Assembly (NCBI GenBank): GCA_029986975.1
Contig: DALTWR010000051.1
Span: 1 to 6,901, forward strand
Origin: Methanocorpusculum sp.
Lineage (GTDB): Archaea > Halobacteriota > Methanomicrobia > Methanomicrobiales > Methanocorpusculaceae
DNA: 6,901 nucleotides
Reading direction: 5' to 3'
The notes under the pieces are model-generated. The model had not been told where the DNA came from. It ran no database searches and worked only from the letters and a program-made list of their open reading frames with translations. Shown here piece after piece: positions 1 to 6,878 of the stretch (its first letter is position 1; each line of letters opens with the position of its first letter). The position numbers were made by a program, and so were the translations under genes.

Positions 1-80
1 GAAAATAAGCGGGGGATAGCTGCAGCAGAATATTTTTTTATAATTATTCCGCCCTGTTCTTTATCGTCCGGTAACTGCAG

Positions 81-86
81 AAAAAA
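81..86 (-). terminator. Possible T-tract terminator after the nucleotidase gene
   Basis: Reading the minus strand, a run of six T lies about 15 bases past the nucleotidase stop codon, without an obvious stable stem. Archaeal RNA polymerase can terminate at U-tracts alone, so this is a reasonable but unproven terminator. The rest of bases 1-100 holds no gene that I can recognise. Confidence 0.35.
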
Positions 87-100
87 GGATGTTTATTTTT

Positions 101-1747
101 TTATCTTCTTCTAAGCCCAAAGACTGCCCCTGCAGCCAAAAGTCCGGCAAGAACAGCAAACAGCGGGGCGGGGCTTGCCGTTGGTGCCTGTGTTTCTGCA
201 GATGCCCCGCCGTTTCCTATGATATGGATGCGCCCTGCAGGTTTGGCATAGCGTTCGTCAACAACGCCGTTAAGCCCGTTAGACACGAATTCATCAAATG
301 CTGTAACATCCTTTATGCCTGTATTTATGGATTCACATCCGATGAAATCTGTATATTTATCCCCGCCTGTTGCTATAAAATCAGTAGTGGCAACTGCATA
401 AACAGACTCAGGGTTAAACGGTTTTCCGTTAACTGAATTGATGGTGACCCGATGAATTTCACTCTCCACATACGGTTTTGAAGTATCAATCGTGTACTCT
501 ATCCCTGAAACTTGCGGGAATCCTGCTTCTTCAGACGGAGTTAGTGCAGTGTTCTTTTCAAAAGCCTGCAGCAGGACAGAACCGGGAATAGACACCACAT
601 ACACATCATCATCAAACGGGAAAACATTATGGACTAACAGCTCTGTAATCTCACCAATCGGGATGCTGTCTCTGATTGCCCCTCCATTTAACAACGCACA
701 ATCAGGGTTATATCCATGCTGCTGAAGTGTATACAGCAATGCATCTGTAATAAGATTACCAAATGGATCCTCTCCTGTTCTGCATCCGGGTTCTTTTTCC
801 GAATCAAGATACACTTTTGTCTCTCCGACAACAATAGAACCCAGGACTTCGGCATGGCTGTTTATGTATGACTCACACAATGCAGTTATATTTTCATCCT
901 TCTTATCATAATCCGATACGAGTTCAGCCTTCATCTTCCCGTCTTTTAGTGTCACAACACCGATATTTTTCAGATTAGAGCCGGCACTCACAATCAGGGT
1001 ATCTCCCACGGTGACCCCGCCGGGAAGTTCCGTATGACTGTGGCCATCGATGAGAAGATCAATACCTTTGACATGTTCAGCAACATCTTTCGAAGAGTCC
1101 GGGACATATGCATCCCCGATACCAAGATGCCCTAAACAGATGATAAAATCACACCCCTCTTCTTTCAGGGCATCAACCTGATGCCGGGCAATTTCATAGA
1201 GCTGTTCACCTCCGACGAATACTAAATTATCAGTATTCCCCTCTCTGGTTGTGACTTTCGTATAGGGAGTGGAAAGCCCGAAGACACCAATTTTATAATC
1301 AGATGTCGGGATAATGACGGAGTCGGAAAAAGCCTGCTCTCCTGTGTCTTCATAGAATACATTTGCGGCAAGCAACGGGAAATCTGCATTGTCACGCAGT
1401 TTAAACAGTCCCTCTGCTTTAAATTCGAAGTCGTGATTTCCGACAGCCATTGCATCATATCCAAGGGTGTTCATGATGTCAAGAGCAGATGCACCTTCAA
1501 AAGCATTTACTTCAACCTTACCCTGAAAAGCATCTCCTGCATCGAGCAGAATAATTTCATCTCCTGCTGCAGTACGTTCCTCAATATAGGCTGCAAGACC
1601 GTCATATCCGATGTTATCAGTCAGTTGTCCGTGAACATCATTTGTATGAATAATCACGGTGTCTGCCCCTGCAGGGACAGTTAACAGAATCATCACAAGA
1701 AATACTGAGAGTATCACTGTGAGGATAGTTGTTTTTCGCGGATTCAT
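101..1747 (-). CDS. Secreted, C-terminally anchored 5'-nucleotidase / UshA-type metallophosphatase
   Basis: Predicted extracellular enzyme that removes phosphate from nucleotides or related phosphoesters using a dinuclear metal centre. The 548 residues start with a Sec signal peptide (basic start, hydrophobic ~8-24, likely cleavage AGA|DT after residue 28). The N-terminal calcineurin-like phosphoesterase domain carries the metal motifs in order: D37-x-H39, GDAFQG (D72), GNHD (N104, H105), GHLG (H207) and GHSHT (H236, H238). The C-terminal 5'-nucleotidase domain shows NGGAIR (354-359), PF (377-378), QVSG (412-415) and TDFIATGGD (455-463). The His/Asp catalytic dyad of UshA appears as H105/E108, a conservative change. 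A Thr/Pro/Ala linker, SPAP, a hydrophobic helix (~529-544) and terminal RRR form an archaeosortase-type sorting tail. Length suits the family. It follows the ATPase gene by 101 bases on the same strand, and no Shine-Dalgarno precedes the ATG. Family assignment is secure; the substrate is not known. Confidence 0.93.
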   Translation of the reverse strand: MNPRKTTILTVILSVFLVMILLTVPAGADTVIIHTNDVHGQLTDNIGYDGLAAYIEERTAAGDEIILLDAGDAFQGKVEVNAFEGASALDIMNTLGYDAMAVGNHDFEFKAEGLFKLRDNADFPLLAANVFYEDTGEQAFSDSVIIPTSDYKIGVFGLSTPYTKVTTREGNTDNLVFVGGEQLYEIARHQVDALKEEGCDFIICLGHLGIGDAYVPDSSKDVAEHVKGIDLLIDGHSHTELPGGVTVGDTLIVSAGSNLKNIGVVTLKDGKMKAELVSDYDKKDENITALCESYINSHAEVLGSIVVGETKVYLDSEKEPGCRTGEDPFGNLITDALLYTLQQHGYNPDCALLNGGAIRDSIPIGEITELLVHNVFPFDDDVYVVSIPGSVLLQAFEKNTALTPSEEAGFPQVSGIEYTIDTSKPYVESEIHRVTINSVNGKPFNPESVYAVATTDFIATGGDKYTDFIGCESINTGIKDVTAFDEFVSNGLNGVVDERYAKPAGRIHIIGNGGASAETQAPTASPAPLFAVLAGLLAAGAVFGLRRR

Positions 1748-1770
1748 AGTAATCGTAATTAGATAAGGTG

Positions 1771-1790
1771 ATACTATGATTTATTATTTG
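1771..1790 (-). promoter_or_regulatory. Candidate TATA region for the nucleotidase gene
   Basis: On the minus strand an AT-rich stretch, CAAATAATAAATCATAGTAT, ends 23 bases before the ATG. An archaeal TATA box here would start transcription a few bases from, or at, the start codon, which fits the absence of a Shine-Dalgarno. This gap (1748-1848) shows no T-run of five or more after the ATPase stop on the minus strand, so read-through from the ATPase gene is also possible. Confidence 0.35.
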
Positions 1791-1848
1791 TCAATAGCAT
1801 CAACTATGCAAAGAATAACCCGTATTAAGCACTATCCCCCATCCCAAT

Positions 1849-4191
1849 TCAGATACGGCGCCCGTTTTTCAGAATCCGGACAACTCCCTCTGATACAAAG
1901 TAAAACAGCACCTCCGCTGCGACAATAACGATAGCTGCCTCTGCAAGCACCTCTAAGGGGAGCGGGGCAAGACCAAAGAGCATCGGAAGGAACAACGCTG
2001 CTGCCGCAATTCCTGCGATACAGAAGAGATAGACAAATACCCGGTACTTTGAAAACGGTGTGCTGATGCGGCGAAGAATCATAAATCCGACTGCTGCAAG
2101 AATTATTGTTGAAGCGGTTGTTGTAATCTCAGCAGGAATGTCAAATATTCTGCCGAGAACTGCCATCGCCCCAACAGAGAGGGAACTGGTAATTCCTGCC
2201 GGCAATGCCCTGAGTAAGACATTTTTAAGGAAGTGTCCTTTAATCCGTGAGGTGTTAGGCTCAAAGGCGAGGAGAAGTCCCGGAAGACCTATGGTAAACA
2301 CGCTGATGAGCATAATCTGTGCGGGCTGAAGCGGGAAGGAGAAACTGAGAATAAGCGCAAACAGCGAAAGAATGAGCGAGAAGGTGTTCTTTGAAAGGAA
2401 CAGAATTGCAGAACGCTGAAGATTATTAATTGCCCTGCGGCCTTCAAGAACTACATCCGGCATGCGGGAAAAATCAGATTCGAGCAGTACTACCTGCGAT
2501 GCCTGACATGCAGCGTCGCTGCCGGACGCCATTGCGATACTGCAGTCTGCATCTTTCATAGCGAGAATATCGTTTACGCCGTCTCCGGTCATAGCAACGG
2601 TGTGTCCTGCGTTTTTCAAAGCAAGCACGAGTTTTCTTTTTTGTTCTGGTGTTACCCGCCCGAAGACAGTATATTTAGAGGCGGCATCGGCAATCAGTTC
2701 ATCAGAGATCAGCGTTGTCGCATCGACATATAACTCTGCGTTTGGAATGCCGGCTCGTCCTGCAACCTCAGATACGGTTAACGGGTTGTCGCCGGAGATA
2801 ACTTTGACGGCAACTCCTTCTTCGGTAAAGTATCTGAATGTTTCAACTGCATTTTCCCGCAGGGCATTATGCAGAGTTACTGCTGCAAGAGCGGTTTTCG
2901 CACCTGAGTTCGCCGGGGATTCGGATGCCAAGACCAGAACACGCTCTCCTTTTGCCATGTACTCACGGGTGAGTTCATTAAAGCGGATGGTCTCATCAGA
3001 TTCGAGAATAAATTCCGGGGCGCCGAGATAGAGCGTTTTATCTGCATATCTGATTGCACCATATTTTACCGATGATGAAAACGGAATGACTTCAAGCGGA
3101 GCTGACGCAGATGCTGCTGCAGTATCTTTGAAGTGCTTTTTCAAGGCATTCATTGTACTGTTTGTGTCAGTCGAATCTCTGACATACCGTACAAGTTCTT
3201 CTTCTGCTGTGCCGGATATGGATATGAGGCGTGCAAACTGCATGTCGGGCTGAGTGATTGTGCCGGTTTTATCCACACATAAGACATCTACCCGGGCAAG
3301 GGATTCGATACTTTTCATCTCATGGAGGAGGACTTTGCGTTTTGCAAGTCTTGTAGTTCCGACGGCAAGAACTACGGTCATGAGAAGATAGAGACCTTCC
3401 GGAATCATGGCAGTGATTGCACCGGCGGTTGAGAATACGCTTTGAGCATAGGGGTTTCCAGTCCTGAAAAATGCATTGAGGAAGAGGAAAATACCCATTG
3501 GAATGATGATGATGCCAATTACTTTTAAAAGGGTGTTTACCGAGCGTGTCATCTCAGACTGTTCTGTCCGCTTCATCTTCTTTGCTTCGATGGAAAGTTT
3601 CGAGACGTATGACTCTTTGCCGACTTTTTCAAGGACTGCACGGCATGTGCCGGATACGATATAGCTTCCTGAGTAGAGAAAATCTCCCGCATCTTTTTTT
3701 ATGTCGCGTTCTTCTCCGGTGAGAAGTGATTCATTAACAGATACGTTTCCAGAAACGACTCGTGCATCTGCGGGGATGGTGTTTCCTGCGTTTAAGATGA
3801 TGAGGTCGTCTTTTACTAAATCAGAGGAAGGTATAGTTTCTTCTGTGCCGCATCTAATGACTGTTGTCTTCGGCGCACTGAAGATAATCATCTTTTCTAA
3901 GACATGTTTTGCCCTGAGTTCCTGAAAGATGCCTATTAGTGTATTTACTATTACGATGATGAGAAAAGATAACTGAGTGATAAAAGACCAGTCTTTTCCA
4001 TCGAAAGCAGTACAGACGAAGATGCCGAGTACGACAAATATGAGGTTGAAGTAGGTAAATATGTTGGTCAGAAATATCTGGAGGATGCTTTTGCTTACCT
4101 TTATGTCGGTTTTATTTACCAGTCCGTTTTTTATTCTGTCACGGACTTCATCAGTGGTAAGTCCCTGTTCGTTTTTTATTTGTTCGGTCAT
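1849..4191 (-). CDS. P-type cation-transporting ATPase, CtpE/Exp7/CaxP-like
   Basis: Predicted ATP-driven cation pump of the cytoplasmic membrane, 780 residues, complete. Visible landmarks in order: N-terminal GLTTDEV; helices M1-M2 (~40-90); actuator motif LLTGEE (T158-G159-E160); M3-M4 (~222-280) with IPEGL (263-267); phosphorylation site DKTGTIT with D307; nucleotide-binding FSSSVK (371-376) and LGAPE (389-393); SGDN (466-469); hinge TGDGVND (535-541); and six C-terminal helices (~595-768). The N-terminal motif, the PEGL in M4 and the M6 segment TIGLPGLLLAFEPN resemble the subfamily of mycobacterial CtpE and pneumococcal Exp7/CaxP, for which calcium transport is reported. Calcium is therefore the best inference, with direction unknown. 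Departures from the general P-type pattern are TGEE for TGES and Leu389 where many pumps have the Lys of KGA. It is divergent from the DUF4013 gene and upstream of the nucleotidase gene. Confidence 0.92.
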   Translation of the reverse strand: MTEQIKNEQGLTTDEVRDRIKNGLVNKTDIKVSKSILQIFLTNIFTYFNLIFVVLGIFVCTAFDGKDWSFITQLSFLIIVIVNTLIGIFQELRAKHVLEKMIIFSAPKTTVIRCGTEETIPSSDLVKDDLIILNAGNTIPADARVVSGNVSVNESLLTGEERDIKKDAGDFLYSGSYIVSGTCRAVLEKVGKESYVSKLSIEAKKMKRTEQSEMTRSVNTLLKVIGIIIIPMGIFLFLNAFFRTGNPYAQSVFSTAGAITAMIPEGLYLLMTVVLAVGTTRLAKRKVLLHEMKSIESLARVDVLCVDKTGTITQPDMQFARLISISGTAEEELVRYVRDSTDTNSTMNALKKHFKDTAAASASAPLEVIPFSSSVKYGAIRYADKTLYLGAPEFILESDETIRFNELTREYMAKGERVLVLASESPANSGAKTALAAVTLHNALRENAVETFRYFTEEGVAVKVISGDNPLTVSEVAGRAGIPNAELYVDATTLISDELIADAASKYTVFGRVTPEQKRKLVLALKNAGHTVAMTGDGVNDILAMKDADCSIAMASGSDAACQASQVVLLESDFSRMPDVVLEGRRAINNLQRSAILFLSKNTFSLILSLFALILSFSFPLQPAQIMLISVFTIGLPGLLLAFEPNTSRIKGHFLKNVLLRALPAGITSSLSVGAMAVLGRIFDIPAEITTTASTIILAAVGFMILRRISTPFSKYRVFVYLFCIAGIAAAALFLPMLFGLAPLPLEVLAEAAIVIVAAEVLFYFVSEGVVRILKNGRRI

Positions 4192-4223
4192 GCTCTTTTA
4201 TGCTGTAGTGTTTGTTTTCTGTT

Positions 4224-4235
4224 GAAATATCTTTG
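4224..4235 (-). promoter_or_regulatory. Candidate TATA box for the ATPase gene
   Basis: The minus strand reads AAAGATATTTC about 33-43 bases before the ATPase ATG. At the usual archaeal spacing the transcript would begin roughly 10-12 bases before the start codon, giving a very short leader. No Shine-Dalgarno stands out in front of the ATG (the sequence is ...AAAAGAGC). Assigned by eye from spacing and AT content only. Confidence 0.35.
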
Positions 4236-4383
4236 ACGGAAATTCCCGGATGGTTCTTCACTGAGCTGTGCAGGGCTGCTGTACCTTACGTAAAAAGAGA
4301 TACGCAGATAATTTGAGCTGCAGCCATCCTCTTCTGTTTTATTTTGCGCAATGATACTTCAGCAATCATTTCTTTTTTCGGCA

Positions 4384-4393
4384 CATTAATAAC
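4384..4393 (+). promoter_or_regulatory. Candidate TATA box for the DUF4013-MATE operon
   Basis: CATTAATAAC is centred about 28 bases before the ATG at 4417. With normal archaeal TATA-to-start spacing, transcription would begin within a few bases of the start codon, giving a leaderless or nearly leaderless mRNA. This agrees with the lack of any GGAGG-like sequence before this ATG. Confidence 0.4.
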
Positions 4394-4416
4394 CCATAGC
4401 CGCCTAATAATACGCC

Positions 4417-5196
4417 ATGGCAGATTTATTTCAAATCACCGGAACTGCATTAAAGAGTGCCGCAGAAGGCACCTTTAAAAACCCGGGCGCATGGCTGCTT
4501 ATGGCTCTGCTGACCGCTGCGGTCTGCTGCATCCTTGGATTATTCTCCAGCCAGCTTGATACCGGAGTAAACCCTGTATCAAATGTTGGAATCATCCTGA
4601 TAATAGCAGCAGTGCTTCTTACAATCATCATTGCGGGAGCCTGCGTAAAGACACTGAGAAATGAAAAACCCGGCTTTAAAAACTTCGGAAAAACACTCAA
4701 AGAAGGATTCTTATATGTCATCATCATGGTAATCTACACCATTGTGCTGATTCTCCTTGGCTCCTTCATGATTTACGGCGTAAGTGAATGGGGCGGCCTT
4801 CTGACGCAGGACATTGATTATGTCATCTACTATCTTGCAATGTCAGCCTGCTGGATTATCTTTGCCGCATTATATGTAATTGTGTTTATTCTTTCAAATC
4901 CGGCAGCAGTCAGATTCGGACGTACCGGAAAATTCTCTGACGCCTTTAAACTGACTGAACTCACGGATATGACACAGAAAGTATCGTGGGGAAAGTGTAT
5001 CTTAGGAACTATTCTGCAGAATGCACTCTTCGTACTGCTGATGGCAACTATCCTCTCAATCGCCTATCTCTTTACCTGCATTCCTGCCGCAGGAGACTTC
5101 ATCGGCATAATCTTTGCAGGACTGTTTATTCCGTTTGCGGTTATTTTCCATATGAACTTCTGTGCACGTTTATACGAGGGGGTAAACAATGACTGA
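4417..5196 (+). CDS. DUF4013 family integral membrane protein
   Basis: Membrane protein of 259 residues and unknown function. About six hydrophobic helices are visible (~24-44, 57-76, 97-119, 136-160, 194-220, 226-248). There is no signal peptide and there are no catalytic motifs. The pattern is that of DUF4013 as I know it from methanogens and other archaea: a short amphipathic N-terminus, a polar stretch after helix 2 (KTLRNEKPGFKNFGKTLKEG, 78-97), a conserved-looking loop after helix 4 (NPAAVRFGRTGKFSDAFKL, 161-179), and a final helix ending in NFCARLYEG. The start is the ATG just downstream of a TATA-like element. The gene overlaps the MATE gene by 8 bases, so the two are probably co-transcribed and translationally coupled. 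An accessory role to the transporter is possible but is inference only. Family call fairly sure; function unknown. Confidence 0.8.
   Translation: MADLFQITGTALKSAAEGTFKNPGAWLLMALLTAAVCCILGLFSSQLDTGVNPVSNVGIILIIAAVLLTIIIAGACVKTLRNEKPGFKNFGKTLKEGFLYVIIMVIYTIVLILLGSFMIYGVSEWGGLLTQDIDYVIYYLAMSACWIIFAALYVIVFILSNPAAVRFGRTGKFSDAFKLTELTDMTQKVSWGKCILGTILQNALFVLLMATILSIAYLFTCIPAAGDFIGIIFAGLFIPFAVIFHMNFCARLYEGVNND
5176..5183 (+). promoter_or_regulatory. Ribosome binding site of the MATE gene
   Basis: The purine-rich GAGGGGGT lies inside the end of the DUF4013 gene, with 5 bases between it and the ATG at 5189. It fixes the MATE start and contrasts with the other three genes of the window, which lack a clear Shine-Dalgarno. 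Confidence 0.75.
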
Positions 5197-6556
5197 AACA
5201 GCACCGGCTGATTCCGCTAAAAAAGAAACGAGCGGAGCAGTTCTTAAAACTCTGCTGATTCTGGCAATCCCGATTATCTTAGGAAACCTGCTTGAAAGTG
5301 TAACCGAAATTGTTGATATGCATTTCATCGGAACACTCGGTCAGACGGTAATGGCAGGAGGTTCTGCTGCAACATCTGTTACTGCACTTCTTTTAACCTT
5401 CCTCTTAGGTCTTGGAGTCGCTGTAGCTGCATATGTTGCACGTGCCCACGGAATGCATGATATAAGACTGGTTTCCCAGGCACTTTCTCATGCGTTTATC
5501 TTCGGGCTTATTATTGCGGCAATTCTCGCTGTTATAGGCATCTTTTTCTCTGACCAGATTATGCTTATGATGACAAAAGGAAATGCTGAAACCGCAGTGC
5601 ATGGTGTTGCATACCTTCGCCCGATGCTGGTGTCCTGTTTCATTTTAGCAATTCTGTTCATTATGACCTGTGCATTCCAGGCAATCGGAAAGCCGATTAT
5701 TCCGATGCTTGTTTTAGTCGGGGTAAACATCTTTAATGCGATTTTAAACCCGGCGTTAATCAGCGTCTTCGGTATCGCAGGTTCGGCATACGCAACAATT
5801 ATCGCCCGCGGTCTTGGCGGCGTTGCTATGATTGTTCTTATGTACACGCTTCCAAGCGCTAAGAAATCAGGTCTCAGATTTGCACGCCCGTTCAAGTGGA
5901 GCGGAAAGCTCTTCGGCGGAATCGCTACAGTCGCAATTCCTTCTGCAGTTCAGGGCTGTATCAGAAACTTCGGTCTTATGGTAATGACTGCGTTAATCGC
6001 TGCCTTTGGAACGGCAACGGTTGCAGCATACGGTGTCTGTACCAGAACTGATATGATTGGTCTTATGATTGGTATGGGTATCGCCCAGGCAGTCTGTGTC
6101 TTAGTCGGTCAGAGTCTTGGCGAGGGACGTGTTGATAAAGCAGTTCGGACTGTCAAATTTGCAGCTATCTTCAACGCGGTAATCATGGGCATTATTGCGA
6201 TTATCTTCATCACTGCAGCACCGGCAATTCTTACCTTCTTCGGCGCAACGGGCGATGCGATGTCTGTAGGATTAATCTGGATGTCTATGGTGCCTCTGGC
6301 ATCTATTCTGATGGGTATTGCGTTTACCTTCGGATTTGCGATGAACGGTGCAGGTATGACATGGCCGGGTATGATTGGCGCAATTCTCGGGCAGGTACTT
6401 ATTCCGATTACCGTAACCGTTCTTTCAATCGCAAACGGATGGCCGATTGCTGTTGTGTTTGTCGGTGTCTGTATCGGTATTGTTGCAAACTTTATCTTCG
6501 ACTTCGCATTCTACAAGTCAGGTATCTGGAAAAAGCACACCCTCAAGGTTGCATAA
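5189..6556 (+). CDS. MATE family multidrug/cation antiporter-type efflux protein
   Basis: Predicted Na+- or H+-coupled efflux transporter of the cytoplasmic membrane, 455 residues, the usual length for a complete twelve-helix MATE protein with two homologous MatE halves. Visible family landmarks: AIPIILGNLLESVTEIVDM in helix 1 with P28 and D43, the acidic residue in the position important in archaeal MATE transporters; FIGTLG (46-51); N180/N183/LNP (186-188) followed by GIAGSAYATIIAR (195-207); the second-half start VAIPSAVQ (248-255); VGQSLGEGRVDKA (306-318); and FGFAMNGAGMTWPGMIGAIL (381-400). The equivalent first-half loop, AYVARAHGMHD, is degenerate. The start is set by a strong Shine-Dalgarno within the overlapping DUF4013 gene. 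A T8 tract follows the stop codon. Substrates cannot be read from the sequence; drug, metabolite or flavin-type compounds are all possible. No damage seen. Confidence 0.93.
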   Translation: MTETAPADSAKKETSGAVLKTLLILAIPIILGNLLESVTEIVDMHFIGTLGQTVMAGGSAATSVTALLLTFLLGLGVAVAAYVARAHGMHDIRLVSQALSHAFIFGLIIAAILAVIGIFFSDQIMLMMTKGNAETAVHGVAYLRPMLVSCFILAILFIMTCAFQAIGKPIIPMLVLVGVNIFNAILNPALISVFGIAGSAYATIIARGLGGVAMIVLMYTLPSAKKSGLRFARPFKWSGKLFGGIATVAIPSAVQGCIRNFGLMVMTALIAAFGTATVAAYGVCTRTDMIGLMIGMGIAQAVCVLVGQSLGEGRVDKAVRTVKFAAIFNAVIMGIIAIIFITAAPAILTFFGATGDAMSVGLIWMSMVPLASILMGIAFTFGFAMNGAGMTWPGMIGAILGQVLIPITVTVLSIANGWPIAVVFVGVCIGIVANFIFDFAFYKSGIWKKHTLKVA

Positions 6557-6563
6557 ATTTCCC

Positions 6564-6577
6564 CCATATTTTTTTTG
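6564..6577 (+). terminator. Probable archaeal T-tract terminator after the MATE gene
   Basis: A run of eight T (6569-6576) begins 13 bases after the MATE stop codon and is preceded by C-rich CCCCCATA without a convincing stem. Uninterrupted T-tracts of this length are typical archaeal termination signals, and this would end the DUF4013-MATE transcript. Confidence 0.55.
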
Positions 6578-6646
6578 GTCCTTCCAGCGTTTTGTAAAAC
6601 ATCTAAGCAGACGTCAGACAAAATGCTGAATGCCCTGAAAAACACC

Positions 6647-6674
6647 GTTGTGTTATCCTAAAATGAAACACAAC
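6647..6674. repeat. Small perfect hairpin
   Basis: GTTGTGTT (6647-6654) and AACACAAC (6667-6674) are exact inverted repeats of 8 bases around a 12-base AT-rich loop. No T-tract follows directly. It could be an operator dyad, a processing site or a back-up terminator for the MATE transcript. It lies in a stretch (6577-6757) with no other recognisable feature and no believable gene. Confidence 0.4.
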
Positions 6675-6757
6675 CCGCTCATCATTCAAACAATTCAGAA
6701 AAAGTAACTATTCATCCATCTTATTTGACGGCTGGGATTTGCCCTCAGTGAGTATTG

Positions 6758-6878
6758 ACTGCTAAGATCGGGAGACCTCGCTGACTTAGGACAATTTTTT
6801 TGCCCTCGCTTAAGGCTCGGGCACGCTGCGCTACAAAAAAATCGTCCGGAGTCTGCGAAGCCTTTCGATTTTAAAAGT
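6758..6878. repeat. Long imperfect foldback (inverted repeat), possible MITE-like or structured-RNA element
   Basis: Positions 6763-6802 pair with 6834-6873 about a centre at 6818. Of 40 positions, 31 are Watson-Crick, 4 are G-U and 5 are mismatched, and the loop is 31 bases. The innermost 14 bases (GGACAATTTTTTTG / CAAAAAAATCGTCC) differ at one position, putting a T7 tract on each strand. After a short break ACT/AGT pairs again (6758-6760 with 6876-6878). With a two-base gap, GGATTT (6735-6740) and CAGTG match the complement of 6884-6898, so the arms may be about 70 bases long and reach the window edge. The loop holds its own GC-rich stem (GCCC 6802-6805 with GGGC 6819-6822). No coding capacity is evident. 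The structure is certain; its nature is not. Confidence 0.8.

Larger units (their letters stand above)
4192..4416. promoter_or_regulatory. Divergent intergenic control region
   Basis: These 225 bases separate the ATPase gene (minus) from the DUF4013-MATE operon (plus) and must hold both promoters. I see an 8-base palindrome TTACGTAA (4286-4293), a dyad AATGAT-9-ATCATT (4350-4370) and a repeated word TGAGCTG (4262-4268 and 4314-4320). Any of these could be a regulator site but none matches an operator that I can name. No gene is apparent. Confidence 0.5.

Noticed and set aside
11..19. GGGGGATAG here also occurs on the minus strand at 1832-1840, flanking the nucleotidase gene on both sides.
   Set aside because: A nine-base match is expected by chance in a window this size, and there is no extension on either side.
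63..78. ATCGTCCGG-3-CTGC resembles 6841-6856 in the right arm of the foldback, with a T7 tract upstream in both places, suggesting a second degraded copy.
   Set aside because: Thirteen matches in sixteen positions are expected many times by chance in a window of this size, and the spacing between the shared words differs. Not enough to call a second copy.
1..245. Five CTGCAG hexamers within about 240 bases.
   Set aside because: Several lie in Ala-rich codons of the nucleotidase tail (GCT GCA G...), and the hexamer is common across the window. This looks like composition and codon use rather than a site array.
2600..3031. A 143-codon open frame on the plus strand opposite the ATPase gene.
   Set aside because: It lies wholly inside the antisense of a well-conserved ATPase, has no recognisable domain and no start signals. 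It is a shadow of the real gene, like the other antisense frames here.
5488..5895. A 135-codon minus-strand frame inside the MATE gene.
   Set aside because: The MATE reading frame is conserved across this whole stretch. The antisense product is low in complexity, matches no family I know, and has no promoter or ribosome binding site.
6623..6661. Tiny ATG frame of 12 codons after the MATE gene.
   Set aside because: Very short, no ribosome binding site, and it lies next to a terminator-like tract and a hairpin. No support as a gene.
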